A stretch of 64,000 nucleotides of DNA from Brevinematales bacterium (GTDB taxonomy: Bacteria; Spirochaetota; Brevinematia; Brevinematales; Thermospiraceae), in NCBI GenBank assembly GCA_026417555.1, contig JAOADA010000004.1:1-64000 (forward strand), given 5' to 3'. Both the position numbers and the translations under genes were made by a program. Positions 8,723-17,812 of this stretch are shown piece after piece. The stretch's first letter is position 1, and each line of letters opens with the position of its first letter. The notes beneath the pieces are model-generated. The model was not told the DNA's origin. It searched no databases and worked only from the letters and a program-made list of their open reading frames with translations.

Positions 8723-10660
8723 ATGAAATACTCTCGTGCCTATTTTCTTGAATTTGTGGGGCGATTGCGGGAGATTTTTCACATGGAGGAAACGTGTGAG
8801 TTTTTTCTTCGTTTGGGATTAGTTTTTCAGGATCTTTTTGAGCAGTATCGTTTTCTCTATGGGGAGCGTGTGAACTGGCAAGAGCACTTATTTCGTCTGT
8901 GTTGTCTTTTAGGGGAAGCGTATCAGGGTCGGGATGAGTTTCTCAAAGGCATTGATAGGGAAAGGGAGAAAAACCCTCTGTGGTTTTTTGATCGGAATAT
9001 GGTAGGGTACGTGATATATGTTGATAGATGGGCCAAGGATGTGAAAAGTATCTTGAAACATCGGGACTATCTGCATGAAATGGGGGTCACATTTTTGCAT
9101 CTTATGCCATGTTTTGATGTTCCGGAGGGGGAGAATGATGGTGGGTATGCGGTAAGGGATTATTATACCTTGCGGGATGGATTAGGAACGTGTGACGATC
9201 TCAAAGAGGTTGCAGAAATCCTTAAAAAAGAAGGTATTTTTCTCATGGTGGATGTTGTTGTGAATCATACCTCTTCTGACCATCTTTGGGCAAAAAAGGC
9301 AAAAGAGGGGGAGAGTTTTTATGAGGATTTTTATTATTTTTTTCCGGATAGGGTTGTGCCAGATGAGTTTGAGAAAACAATGCCAGAGATTTTTCCTGAA
9401 ACTTCCCCGGGCAATTTTACCTATGTGCCAGAGGTAAAAAAGTGGGTGATGACGGTTTTTCACCGCTATCAGTGGGATTTAAATTACACCAATCCGTATG
9501 TGCTGTATGAGATGGTAAAGATTATTCTCCACCTTGCCAATGGAGGAGCTGATATTCTCAGACTTGATGCGATTCCCTATCTTTGGAAGCGTTTGGGGAC
9601 GTCGTGTCAGAATGAGCCAGAGGTGCATAGGCTTATTCAGATTTTTAAGGCGTGTGTTTCTGTAGTTGCTCCGGGAGTGTTGTTTGTTGCGGAGGCGATT
9701 GTGCAGCCAAAGGAGATTCTCAAGTATTTTGGAGAGGGGGAAAGTGTAGGAAAAGAGTGTGATCTGACTTATAATGCTTCAGGTATGGTGTGTCTTTGGG
9801 AGGCTTTGGCTACCCGTCAGGTGAGGCTTCTTACAAGGACGACGTGTAGCCAGCCTCATCTTCCTTCGATGGTGAGTTGGTTAAACTATCTTCGTTGTCA
9901 TGATGATATTGGTTTAGGTTTTGATGATGAGGATGTCATGGCGGTAGGGTATAGTCCCAGGGAACACCGACGTTTTTTGGTGGATTTCTATTTAGGGAAT
10001 TTTCCTGGGTCTTGGGCGAGAGGTCTTCCCTTCATGTCTAATCCGAAAAACGGGGACGTTAGGATCTCTGGGACACTTGCTTCACTTGCCGGGCTTGAGA
10101 AGGCCCTTGAATCTGAGAAGAGTGAAGAAGTGGAAATGGCGGTTGGTCGGATTTTGCTGCTTTTTAAGGTACTTTTTTCGTTTCGAGGAGTGCCTCTTGT
10201 ATATTATGGGGATGAGATAGGGAATCTTAATGATTACCGTTTTCGGGAACGGGAGGAAGAGGCATCAGATAGTCGTTGGGTTCATAGGCCGTGGATGGAT
10301 TGGGAAAAGGCCAAAAAAAGAAAAAATAAGAAAACCATTGAAGGAAGGATCTTTCAGGATGTTGTCTTGTTGATACACAAGCGTTCTGAGCTTCCTGTGT
10401 TGTGGCCTGTGGCTTCTCAAAACATTCTTGATTCTGGAAACGAGAGTGTGTTTGCCTATCTTCGTTCTACGGAGACGCAGGCACTTTTGGTGTTGGCCAA
10501 TTTCTCAGACAAGACACAACTCGTTTCGGAGCGTTTACTTGGCAGAATAGGGATGGAGTTTCCTCTGAGGGATGTTATCAGTGGTCGAGAGGTTGTGGTT
10601 GTGGATGGGTATATTGTTCTTGTTCCCTATGCTTGTTTATGGCTTGTAGAAGCTTGTTAG
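8723..10660 (+). CDS. Amylosucrase-type GH13 glucanotransferase
   Basis: A 645-residue GH13 enzyme whose motifs match the amylosucrase subfamily (GH13_4): YVDRWAKD, HLMPCF then EGENDGGYAV, VVNHTSSDH, QWDLNYTNP, the nucleophile region DILRLDAIPY (about residue 280), LFVAEAIV (acid/base, about 322) and RCHDDIG (about 390). Amylosucrases move glucose from sucrose onto an alpha-1,4-glucan and release fructose. Hydrolytic relatives (sucrose hydrolases) cannot be excluded. I start at ATG 8723 because ggag at 8714-8717 is well spaced for it; the GTG at 8717 is too close. It is the last gene of the operon and ends 4 bp inside the convergent lacI-type gene. Confidence 0.85.
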   Translation: MKYSRAYFLEFVGRLREIFHMEETCEFFLRLGLVFQDLFEQYRFLYGERVNWQEHLFRLCCLLGEAYQGRDEFLKGIDREREKNPLWFFDRNMVGYVIYVDRWAKDVKSILKHRDYLHEMGVTFLHLMPCFDVPEGENDGGYAVRDYYTLRDGLGTCDDLKEVAEILKKEGIFLMVDVVVNHTSSDHLWAKKAKEGESFYEDFYYFFPDRVVPDEFEKTMPEIFPETSPGNFTYVPEVKKWVMTVFHRYQWDLNYTNPYVLYEMVKIILHLANGGADILRLDAIPYLWKRLGTSCQNEPEVHRLIQIFKACVSVVAPGVLFVAEAIVQPKEILKYFGEGESVGKECDLTYNASGMVCLWEALATRQVRLLTRTTCSQPHLPSMVSWLNYLRCHDDIGLGFDDEDVMAVGYSPREHRRFLVDFYLGNFPGSWARGLPFMSNPKNGDVRISGTLASLAGLEKALESEKSEEVEMAVGRILLLFKVLFSFRGVPLVYYGDEIGNLNDYRFREREEEASDSRWVHRPWMDWEKAKKRKNKKTIEGRIFQDVVLLIHKRSELPVLWPVASQNILDSGNESVFAYLRSTETQALLVLANFSDKTQLVSERLLGRIGMEFPLRDVISGREVVVVDGYIVLVPYACLWLVEAC

Positions 10661-11634
10661 TCTCGCACGATAAGTGTGGGTTCAAGGCAAAGACGTGGTG
10701 GTGGGGTGGGGCTGGGGTTTTTTATAAGGGAAAGCATGAGTTCTGCTCCTTTTTTCCCCAGTTCATAGCCAGGTTGGTGAATAGTGGTGAGGTGGAAGGC
10801 ACTTGAGGTGGGGATGTCGTCGTAGCCAATCATGATGATTTTTTCGGGGATGTCTTTTTGGGCCTTGATGCCTCCATAGGCCAAAACGTCTGAGTAAAAG
10901 AAGAAGTGTTTCACTCCATACTGAGCATAGAGTTTTATGGTGGCTTCTCTAGCCATTTCGGTGTAGGATTCATAGGGGAAATGGGCATCAATGGTAAGGT
11001 ACTCTTCATAGAGCGGAAGGGGATGTCTTTTTTGGATATATTCTTTGAAACCAATAAATCGTTCAATTTGAGGGAAGGGGCTACCCTTTTCTCCAATGAG
11101 CCCTATGGATGAAGGATGATGGGAAAGGAGGTATTCAGCGGCGAGTTCTCCTCCTTTGTAGTTATTGATAAAAAGGGAAGGGTATCCTGGTTGGATATTT
11201 TCTAGAAAGATGAGGGGAGAGAAAAACTGACGAAAAACGTCTTGCTCTTCTGGGAGAAGAGGGAAACTGATGACGAACAATCCTTGGAGGTTTTCTTTTT
11301 GGACACGATCAAAAACGGTGGCTCGGCTTTGAGGGGTAATACTAAAGAGGAGTATGTTATTTTCTTGAAGTCGGATAGTGTCGTAAATTCCTCGGAGTAT
11401 TTCAATGAAAAAGAGGTTACTGATGTCGGGGATGAGGATGCCGAAGGTAGAGGAGGTTATTTCCTTGTTGGCGAGTCTTTGGGCAATAGCACTTGGGGTG
11501 TAGTTGAGTTCCTGCATGGCATGAAGGACTTTTGCATAGGTTTCTGGTTTGACTTTTGAACTCTTTTGGAGAACACGAGAGACCGTGGCAATACTTACTC
11601 CAGCTCTTTTGGCTATGTCATAGATGGTGGCCAT
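10657..11634 (-). CDS. LacI/GalR-family transcriptional regulator (CcpA-like candidate)
   Basis: A 325-residue regulator with the classic N-terminal helix-turn-helix (ATIYDIAKRAGVSIATVSRVL) and hinge, then a periplasmic-binding-like effector domain (IGYDDIP near the C-terminus). It lies 16 bp after hprK in the same operon and converges on the sugar operon. It should repress or activate sugar genes through sites of the TGTAANCGNTTACA type, such as 1291-1304. Because it is coupled to HPr kinase, it might act like CcpA with HPr-Ser-P as co-effector. A plain local sugar repressor is the alternative. Ribosome binding site aagga on the minus strand. Confidence 0.9.
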   Translation of the reverse strand: MATIYDIAKRAGVSIATVSRVLQKSSKVKPETYAKVLHAMQELNYTPSAIAQRLANKEITSSTFGILIPDISNLFFIEILRGIYDTIRLQENNILLFSITPQSRATVFDRVQKENLQGLFVISFPLLPEEQDVFRQFFSPLIFLENIQPGYPSLFINNYKGGELAAEYLLSHHPSSIGLIGEKGSPFPQIERFIGFKEYIQKRHPLPLYEEYLTIDAHFPYESYTEMAREATIKLYAQYGVKHFFFYSDVLAYGGIKAQKDIPEKIIMIGYDDIPTSSAFHLTTIHQPGYELGKKGAELMLSLIKNPSPTPPPRLCLEPTLIVRD

Positions 11635-11650
11635 AGGGTGTGTCCTTCTT

Positions 11651-12616
11651 TCATTTCTTCAGAAGGCCTAAAAGTTTTTGATCCAGCTCTTCGGCTGAGT
11701 TTTTTCCAAGTCGGCGCATAATTTCTCGGTAGGCGGCGATTTCGATCAGGAGAGGGATGTTGCGTCCACTGGAGACGGGGATAGTACGTTTTGGTATGTC
11801 CACTTCCAGAATGCGCTCAAAGCGATCATCGATACCAAGTCTATCGTATTGGTAACGGCTATCCCATTCATGAAGCTCTATGATCAGGCCGACGTGTTCG
11901 CTTTTTTGGATACGTCCTTCTCCGTAGTACTGAGAGAGGTTGATGATACCCACCCCTCGTATCTCAAGGTATGCCCCTAAATGCAGAGAGGGTTCTCCAA
12001 TGAGTTCGTATCCTTCTGCTTTGCTCAGCCGTCGGATTCGGACAAGATCGTCCGCAATAAACTTGTGTCCTCTATCGACAAGTCCGAGGGAAACCTCGCT
12101 TTTTCCTATGCCACTTTTTCCCACGATGAGGACCCCTATACCGTAGACGGAGACCAGGTTGCCATGAATGCTGATTGATGGGGCAAAATAATCTGTCAAG
12201 AAACTTGTGATCATAGGGATGAATTGTTTGGTAGGGAGTTTTGTTCGGAGGAGAGGGACTTGGTAACGCTGACAGATTTCTTTGAGGGAGGAGGGTGGGG
12301 TTTGTCCATGAGTGATTACGACGGCGGGAATCTTGGAGTGAAAAAGCTTTTCGAGGGTTGTAGTGTTGTTTTCTTTTTCCATTTTTTTGATGTAGGCGAC
12401 CTCTCCCTTGCCCATGATAAGGATACGGCCACCCTCGAAACACTCGAAAAATCCGGCCAGGGGGAGTCCTGGCCGGTCGATTTCTTCGTTGGTGATGGCT
12501 TGTTGGAGGGTCTCTTGAGAGGAAAGAAGTTCAAGTCCCAAGGCAAGGTTTTGCTCTTCGTTGAGGCGTAAGAGTTCAGCTACGGTAAGGACTCGAGCCA
12601 CCTGAGAGGTTTCCAT
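11651..12616 (-). CDS. hprK: HPr kinase/phosphorylase
   Basis: A 321-residue bifunctional enzyme that phosphorylates and dephosphorylates Ser-46 of HPr, the signal for catabolite control. The N-terminal DRTGG-like half ends near residue 140. The C-terminal kinase domain has Walker A GKSGIGKS at 166-173, the following ADD at 188-190, and the HprK signature EIRGVGIINL. It starts 6 bases after hpf ends and precedes the LacI-type regulator by 16 bp. No ptsH or ptsI lies in the window. In spirochaetes with an incomplete PTS, HprK is thought to be purely regulatory. Confidence 0.95.
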   Translation of the reverse strand: METSQVARVLTVAELLRLNEEQNLALGLELLSSQETLQQAITNEEIDRPGLPLAGFFECFEGGRILIMGKGEVAYIKKMEKENNTTTLEKLFHSKIPAVVITHGQTPPSSLKEICQRYQVPLLRTKLPTKQFIPMITSFLTDYFAPSISIHGNLVSVYGIGVLIVGKSGIGKSEVSLGLVDRGHKFIADDLVRIRRLSKAEGYELIGEPSLHLGAYLEIRGVGIINLSQYYGEGRIQKSEHVGLIIELHEWDSRYQYDRLGIDDRFERILEVDIPKRTIPVSSGRNIPLLIEIAAYREIMRRLGKNSAEELDQKLLGLLKK

Positions 12617-12622
12617 GATGTT

Positions 12623-12946
12623 TTACTCTTCGGGAAGTTCTTTGTGGTTTGATTTGTGGTGTTCTTTTACTTTTTTTTCTTTGTAGCGTTTGATTTCTTT
12701 CTCGATCTTGTCGGTAACGCTATCACAGGCAGCTTCCCATGTAGGTTGAGTATCGGAGGCGAAGAAGCTGTCATGGTTAGCCATGACCTTGATTTCTAAA
12801 GAAATCCGCCCCCTGGATTCTTCAGCAATAACCTTGATATTTAAGATGTGATCATAGAAAAATTTGAATTTTTGCATCCGTTTTTCTAAGTACTGTTTCT
12901 GTTCGTCGGTAAGTTCAAGCCCCTTAAGGGTATAGGCAACAACCAT
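12623..12946 (-). CDS. hpf: Ribosome hibernation promoting factor, short form
   Basis: A 107-residue HPF/RaiA-family protein: KGLELTDEQKQYLEKRM at the N-terminus, an alternating beta-alpha pattern, and a highly charged tail (EIKRYKEKKVKEHHK). It binds the 30S decoding groove and silences ribosomes in stationary phase or starvation. The length fits the short form without the dimerising C-terminal domain. It lies 30 bp after the sigma-28 gene and 6 bp before hprK, with a strong aaaggagg site. The coupling links translation shutdown with carbon signalling. Confidence 0.92.
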   Translation of the reverse strand: MVVAYTLKGLELTDEQKQYLEKRMQKFKFFYDHILNIKVIAEESRGRISLEIKVMANHDSFFASDTQPTWEAACDSVTDKIEKEIKRYKEKKVKEHHKSNHKELPEE

Positions 12947-12976
12947 ATGTGTCCTCCTTTGGTGTTTTGTGTGGTT

Positions 12977-13777
12977 TTATTTTGAGAAACCTTCTTTGAT
13001 CTGAGCAAGTTTACTTCGCAGGATATGGATGGCTTTGGTATGAAGTTGGGAGACGCGAGATTCAGTGACATTGAGGATAGTACCAATCTCTTTGAGGGTG
13101 AGACTCTCATAGTAATACAGGATGAGTACCTGCTGTTCTCTTTCTGGGAGTTCCATGAGAGCTTTGGCAATCATTTTTTTGATCTCTTGTTTTTCGGCAA
13201 CCACGTCAGGGTTGTAGGCGTCGGAACTCTCGAGGGTTTCTTCGATGGAGGTGGGGGTGTTGTCTGAACCATCGTTGATGTACCAACTCTCATCCATGGA
13301 GACAAGGTTATTGCCACTGACACGGAGTAAGAGGGCGTGAAAATCCTCAAGGCTGAGTTCCATGGCTTCGGCAATTTCTTCATCAGAGGGGGGACGACCA
13401 AGTTTTCCCTCGAGTTCGGCGATGGTGCGTTCAATTTCCTTGGATTTTTGGCGGACGGAGCGAGGGAGCCAATCTATGGCACGAAGTTGGTCAAAGATAG
13501 CCCCTCGGATTCTGGTGACAGCATAGGTTTTGAATTTGGTTTCTCGGTGGGGATCGAATTTGTCTATTGCGTCGATCAGTCCGAGGATTCCATAACTCAC
13601 AAGGTCATTGTATTCTACAGAACTTGGAACATTCATAGCGACACGGCCGGCAACGTACTTCACCAAGGGGGCATACTTTTCGATAAAGTAATTTCGGATT
13701 TGTTCGTCTCGTGTTTGAAGGTATTGTTCCCAGAGTTCTTCTTCGGAGAGGTTTTCAAACTTTTCGTATCCCTTCAT
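12977..13777 (-). CDS. fliA: RNA polymerase sigma-28 factor (FliA/WhiG family)
   Basis: A 266-residue sigma factor of the motility/sporulation FliA-WhiG class. Region 2 (YAPLVKYVAGRVAM, DLVSYGILGLIDAIDKFDP, FKTYAVTRIRGAIFDQLR) and the diagnostic DWLPRSVRQKSKEI of region 3 are intact. Region 4 ends with LTLKEIGTILNVTESRVSQLHTKAI. It directs transcription of late flagellar genes from TAAA-N15-GCCGATAA promoters. It is first in an operon with hpf, hprK and lacI, and its own promoter is TTGTAA-17-TATAAT (13829-13857), sigma-70-like. Confidence 0.94.
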   Translation of the reverse strand: MKGYEKFENLSEEELWEQYLQTRDEQIRNYFIEKYAPLVKYVAGRVAMNVPSSVEYNDLVSYGILGLIDAIDKFDPHRETKFKTYAVTRIRGAIFDQLRAIDWLPRSVRQKSKEIERTIAELEGKLGRPPSDEEIAEAMELSLEDFHALLLRVSGNNLVSMDESWYINDGSDNTPTSIEETLESSDAYNPDVVAEKQEIKKMIAKALMELPEREQQVLILYYYESLTLKEIGTILNVTESRVSQLHTKAIHILRSKLAQIKEGFSK

Positions 13778-13828
13778 TGATGAAATGATCCTCTTTTCTT
13801 CAAATTTTGCCGGGCTTTCCTGGATTTA

Positions 13829-13857
13829 ATTATAAAGGCTTTCGTTCTTTTTTACAA
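13829..13857 (-). promoter_or_regulatory. Promoter of the fliA-hpf-hprK-lacI operon
   Basis: Read on the minus strand: TTGTAA (13852-13857), a 17-bp spacer, and a perfect TATAAT (13829-13834). It points at the sigma-28 gene, about 50 bp away. The rest of 13778-14172 holds this promoter and the oppositely oriented one at 14080-14108; I see nothing else there. Confidence 0.75.
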
Positions 13858-14079
13858 GTATTTTTTTGAAAAAATGCAATTTTTCTTATGCGTGAGGGTT
13901 TTCTCTGGGAGATGATTTTTCTAAAAAGAATCGCTTTTCCTAAGGAGGAACATGAGAAAAGAGGCTTTTTTGGGGCGGACATGAGAGGCACGGGGTGGGT
14001 TACTCTTGGAGGGCATTTTTTCTCTTGGAAAAAAGGGGGGAGATTTTGGTTAAGAGAAAATACAAAATCTCGATTTTGC

Positions 14080-14108
14080 TTGACAGAAATATTTTTTTAG
14101 GGTATACT
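14080..14108 (+). promoter_or_regulatory. Promoter of the barrel-protein gene at 14173
   Basis: TTGACA (14080-14085), a 17-bp spacer, and TATACT (14103-14108): a near-consensus sigma-70 promoter. The leader is about 58 nt and ends in a ggagg ribosome binding site (14161-14165). Confidence 0.78.
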
Positions 14109-14172
14109 TTTCCTGCCTTTATAAGGGGGATATACAATTATATAAAATACATTTTTTTAAGGAGGCACGCGT

Positions 14173-14943
14173 ATGAAGAAGGTGTTGTGTTGTGTAATGG
14201 GATTGGTGTTGTATGGTGTGATGGGGGGAAATACTCTTCCTTATGAGGAAATTCCTATCCGTATTCCTCAGTATGCGGTTCTCCCCGAGGTAGGGATGGT
14301 GGCTCCGCTTTCTATTCGAACAGCCGTGCGGGCTTCTCTTCCTGATCTTGTGGGGATGTTCTCACTTCGGGGTGGAATAGGATGGGATTGGTCCATTTGG
14401 GATAGTTTTGGTTTATCAAGCAACTCACAAAGTGGGGGGGTGTTTTATTCTCTGCAGGCTGGTTGGATAGCGTACAAAACCTCATTTGAGAAGAAAGATA
14501 TCAAACATGAGATTTCTCGAAGGGAGAACTATGCGAGTGGGACGACAACGATTACGTACATTATCATCCCGGGAAAAGTGAACTATAGGCTTCATCTTGT
14601 GTTTGGTATTGAGTCGCTTGGTTTTGTGGGATTGGATTTGTCCACACCACGTTATCCTGTGATGTATCTGGGGGGGAATCTTGAATACTACTACGATTTT
14701 TATCAGATCACCGCAGAAGGAAAGATAGAAAGAAAGCATTATGAGGATAATCAACTTGCCTTGGCCTTTACCCCTGATATGAAGTATATGGGTATTCGCG
14801 TGATACAAAACATAGGGGGTGGAGATATCTTTAAAGGATTTGGTGTGCGATGGGGGGCGCATTGGTTGTTCCGCGTTGGGGCTTCGGATATCTTGTACAC
14901 TTCCCTCTTCGAATACAATGTCTCATTCCTCTGGTCGTTTTAA
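14173..14943 (+). CDS. Putative outer-membrane beta-barrel protein
   Basis: A 256-residue protein with an N-terminal signal sequence (about 1-19) and a beta-rich body of alternating hydrophobic and polar residues with many aromatic girdle residues. It ends in a C-terminal phenylalanine (NVSFLWSF), the usual signal for BAM-assisted outer-membrane insertion. I do not recognise a family. The gene is monocistronic between a strong promoter and a bidirectional terminator, so it may be well expressed. A distant structural analogue is the product at 24751-25539. Function unknown. Confidence 0.65.
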   Translation: MKKVLCCVMGLVLYGVMGGNTLPYEEIPIRIPQYAVLPEVGMVAPLSIRTAVRASLPDLVGMFSLRGGIGWDWSIWDSFGLSSNSQSGGVFYSLQAGWIAYKTSFEKKDIKHEISRRENYASGTTTITYIIIPGKVNYRLHLVFGIESLGFVGLDLSTPRYPVMYLGGNLEYYYDFYQITAEGKIERKHYEDNQLALAFTPDMKYMGIRVIQNIGGGDIFKGFGVRWGAHWLFRVGASDILYTSLFEYNVSFLWSF

Positions 14944-14983
14944 GAAGGGGAGTGGGGTGTGTGCGAAGGCAAAAGCGAAAAAC

Positions 14984-15015
14984 AAAGGGGTGTTTCCGAG
15001 GGAAACACCCCTTTT
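14984..15015. terminator. Bidirectional terminator
   Basis: Perfect 14-bp stem AAAGGGGTGTTTCC / GGAAACACCCCTTT with loop GAG, flanked by A-rich and T-rich runs on both sides. It serves the plus-strand gene ending at 14943 and fliY, whose stop codon lies at 15018 on the minus strand. Confidence 0.9.
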
Positions 15016-15017
15016 CT

Positions 15018-16097
15018 TTAACCATGTCGGGTTGTTGTATTCTCAAGAAGTCTTTCCATTGGGCTCACAATCTTGGTGACACGGACAGCAAAGTTTTCAT
15101 CGATGACCACTACTTCTCCCTGTGCGATCAGTTTGTCGTTAACAAGGACGTCGACAGGTTCACCCGCAAGTTTGTCGAGCTCAATGATAGATCCCTCACC
15201 AAGGCCAAGGATTTCTTTGATTGTCATTCGGGTTCGTCCAAGCTCTACCGAAACCTTCATGCTCACATCAAGGAGAAGGGCTATATTTCCTGTGCCTTCG
15301 GAAGCCACTCCAAGTTGAAGGGGTTCGAAACCCACTGGGCGCACAGGGACCCCACCCATTTGGGCTTGCGTTCCTGAACCGAATTGGGTAGCTGCTGTGG
15401 CTTTGGCAGCATTGTAGGCATTGACAATACTTCTTGCCAGGGGAACACTGAGGAACACAAAGATTTTGGCACTTCCGCGGTCATGAATGTTAAAGACATA
15501 ATTGAAACGTACCACCATCTGTCCGCCAGACACAGAAATAGCGGCAGGATCCTCTAAGAGGTCAATGTTTGGGAAGCCTGGGGTGATGGGTTTGTTCAGT
15601 TTTTCGGAGAGGACAGTTATCATTGCCCCTGTAATCTGTGTGATCACCTCACCAAAGGTGTTGGTCACAAGATCGGTGATTTCTGTGTTATTTTCTTGTC
15701 CGATAAGGATGTTCGTGATAGTGAGAACACTTTTTTCTGGGACGACATACACCCATTCTCCAGCAATACCACCGGTGATAGAAACCTTGGCCTGGATGAC
15801 TCTGCCTTTGATATCTTTTTTGAGGTTTTCAAGGGATCCTACGTCAATAAAAGGAGAACCGAAATTGGTATTGATACCTGTGAGGGCAGAGAGGGCATTT
15901 GCTTGGCTATTGCCAATCTCTCGGATGAGTTCACCCAGAACGTTTTTATCCATTTCGGAGAGGCTTTCGACGGCACCTCCCCCTGGTGTAGAAACACCAA
16001 ATGATGTGGAGGCATTTCCGAGGCTCTCCGTCATGAGTTCATCTGTGCCTTGTAAGAGCGCATCAATTTCATCTTGGGACAGGGTTCCGTCGCCCAT
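15018..16097 (-). CDS. fliY: Flagellar motor switch phosphatase FliY
   Basis: A 359-residue C-ring protein. The N-terminal LSQDEIDALL is the conserved peptide also found in FliM and used to bind CheY-P. The middle (about 60-220) is a CheC-like domain, and the C-terminal SpoA (FliN-like) domain contains VSVELGRTRMTIKEIL and DVLVNDKLIAQGEVVVID. It forms the switch with FliM and FliG and sets rotation direction. It is last in the fliL-fliM-fliY operon. The usual following fliO/P/Q/R genes are absent here; a strong terminator comes next. Confidence 0.95.
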   Translation of the reverse strand: MGDGTLSQDEIDALLQGTDELMTESLGNASTSFGVSTPGGGAVESLSEMDKNVLGELIREIGNSQANALSALTGINTNFGSPFIDVGSLENLKKDIKGRVIQAKVSITGGIAGEWVYVVPEKSVLTITNILIGQENNTEITDLVTNTFGEVITQITGAMITVLSEKLNKPITPGFPNIDLLEDPAAISVSGGQMVVRFNYVFNIHDRGSAKIFVFLSVPLARSIVNAYNAAKATAATQFGSGTQAQMGGVPVRPVGFEPLQLGVASEGTGNIALLLDVSMKVSVELGRTRMTIKEILGLGEGSIIELDKLAGEPVDVLVNDKLIAQGEVVVIDENFAVRVTKIVSPMERLLENTTTRHG

Positions 16098-16147
16098 AGA
16101 GAACCTCCTCTTGTGTTTGTAAATCTATCGGTATTTTCGTAAAAAAC

Positions 16148-17203
16148 TTAATCTTCAGCACCAAGGAGAATATCCTGGAGCACATCCTCTGTAATTGTGG
16201 TGAGGACTTCTCGTATTTGGATAGCTCGTCTGTTTCCTGAAACCCCAGGTTTGCCACGAAACTTTGGACCAGATCCAATGATGACCTCGGCATCATTTTT
16301 GATGGTTTCGTCGAGTCGGATAATGTCACCCTCTCGAATAGCTGCTATCTCGGCAAATTTAAGTTCAGTTTCCCCGAGTTTTGCAATAACCTCAACCTCA
16401 ACTTCTCCGAGTTGTTCTTTTAACAGGGAGAGATTTTCAGTGGAGACGCCTTTTCGAATACTGGAATACCAGTACTGGGCGGAGAGTTTGGAGATAATAG
16501 GTTCAATAGTGATGTAGGGGATACAGAAATTCATCATTCCTTCTACATCTCCTACCTTTGTATCAAAGGTGGTGAGCACAACCATGCTATTGGGAGGGAC
16601 TACTTGGGCAAATTGAGGGTTGGTTTCGATGTTTCCAAGTCGTGGTCTTAAGTCGATTACGTTAGCCCAGGATTCACGGAGATTGCCGAGGACCCGTACA
16701 AGAATTCCCTCGATTACTGAGAGTTCAATATCTGTGAGCTCTCGATTGGTTTTGAGGGATTCTCCCTTTCCTCCAAAGAGGCGATCGATGATGGCGAAGG
16801 TGATACTTGGATCAAGCTCCATCACCGCGTTTCCCTTGAGGGGATCCATGTTGACGATGCCCATGGTGGTAGGTGAGGGAATAGAACGGATAAATTCCTC
16901 ATAGGTGAGCTGGTCTACAGAGACCACGTGGACATGGACAAGGGTTCGGAGCTGGGCAGACAGAGAGGTGGTTGTAAGACGTGCAAAGGTTTCGTGCATC
17001 ATTTGGAGGGTGCGGATTTGATCTTTGGAAAACTTGTCAGGTCTGCGGAAGTCATACACTTTGAGGCGTTTTTTGTCACGTTTGGTTGGGGCAGCAGCTG
17101 GAGCCTGACCTCCCCCTCCACCGATTTCTGTAGGAAGAGGTTCTCCACTTGATACCGCGGTCAGAAGCGCATCAATTTCATCTTGCGAAAGAATCTCTGT
17201 CAT
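16148..17203 (-). CDS. fliM: Flagellar motor switch protein FliM
   Basis: A 351-residue switch protein. LSQDEIDALL at the N-terminus is the CheY-P binding peptide, followed by a Pro/Ala/Gly linker. The middle domain (about 45-240) begins YDFRRPDKFSKDQIR and includes VDQLTYEEFIRSIP. The C-terminal SpoA domain ends near GVSGNRRAIQI. It couples CheY-P binding to FliG and rotor direction. It lies 18 bp after fliL and 50 bp before fliY on the same strand. Confidence 0.96.
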   Translation of the reverse strand: MTEILSQDEIDALLTAVSSGEPLPTEIGGGGGQAPAAAPTKRDKKRLKVYDFRRPDKFSKDQIRTLQMMHETFARLTTTSLSAQLRTLVHVHVVSVDQLTYEEFIRSIPSPTTMGIVNMDPLKGNAVMELDPSITFAIIDRLFGGKGESLKTNRELTDIELSVIEGILVRVLGNLRESWANVIDLRPRLGNIETNPQFAQVVPPNSMVVLTTFDTKVGDVEGMMNFCIPYITIEPIISKLSAQYWYSSIRKGVSTENLSLLKEQLGEVEVEVIAKLGETELKFAEIAAIREGDIIRLDETIKNDAEVIIGSGPKFRGKPGVSGNRRAIQIREVLTTITEDVLQDILLGAED

Positions 17204-17221
17204 GCCTATCCCTCTATCTTT

Positions 17222-17767
17222 TTATGATATCACAAATTCATCAAAATAGACGTCTTCAATTTCTCCATTGATAAGGATGTTGTTGATCTCCTTTTTGATC
17301 TCCTCTTTGAGACGTTCCTTGCCCTCGACGGTATCAATATCTCGTTTTTCTTTTCGGTTGAGAATACGGAGTACCACATCGCGGATCTGTATTTTTCGTT
17401 CTACAAGCTCATTTTGGAGCTGTTTATTTCCCTGATTGTAGGCGAGGTTTATTTTTACTCGAACAAAGCGGGGCTCATCGATGTCTGCTGTATTGATACG
17501 GAAATCATCAAGCATAAAGATGGCCAGTGGGGCTGGTTTTGGAGTGATTTTCACCGTCTTGTAGACTTCTTCACTTTTCTTGGACATGATAGAATTCATG
17601 ATAAAGAATGAAACAACAACGGACAGCACAACAGCCACAATGACGGTGATCATGTTGGAAAGGATCCATTCTATCAATTTTCCGAGTGAGAAACCTCTCG
17701 CTTCTTCCGCCGCTGCTTCTGGAGACTCAGGTTCTTCTTCAAGGCGGACATCTTCGTTTTCACCCAT
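17222..17767 (-). CDS. fliL: Flagellar basal-body protein FliL
   Basis: A 181-residue inner-membrane protein with a short acidic cytoplasmic N-terminus, one transmembrane helix (about IVAVVLSVVVSFFIM) and a periplasmic FliL domain (MLDDFRINTADIDEPRFVRVKINL). It associates with the stator and flagellar base. I start at the ATG at 17767, which has GGAGGAAGA just upstream; the longer frame would add a 14-residue unlikely leader. It heads the operon and has a candidate sigma-28 promoter upstream. Confidence 0.92.
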   Translation of the reverse strand: MGENEDVRLEEEPESPEAAAEEARGFSLGKLIEWILSNMITVIVAVVLSVVVSFFIMNSIMSKKSEEVYKTVKITPKPAPLAIFMLDDFRINTADIDEPRFVRVKINLAYNQGNKQLQNELVERKIQIRDVVLRILNRKEKRDIDTVEGKERLKEEIKKEINNILINGEIEDVYFDEFVIS

Positions 17768-17812
17768 GGTCTTCCTCCTTTGTGGTATGGGGCAACATGC
17801 CGTCATCATATA

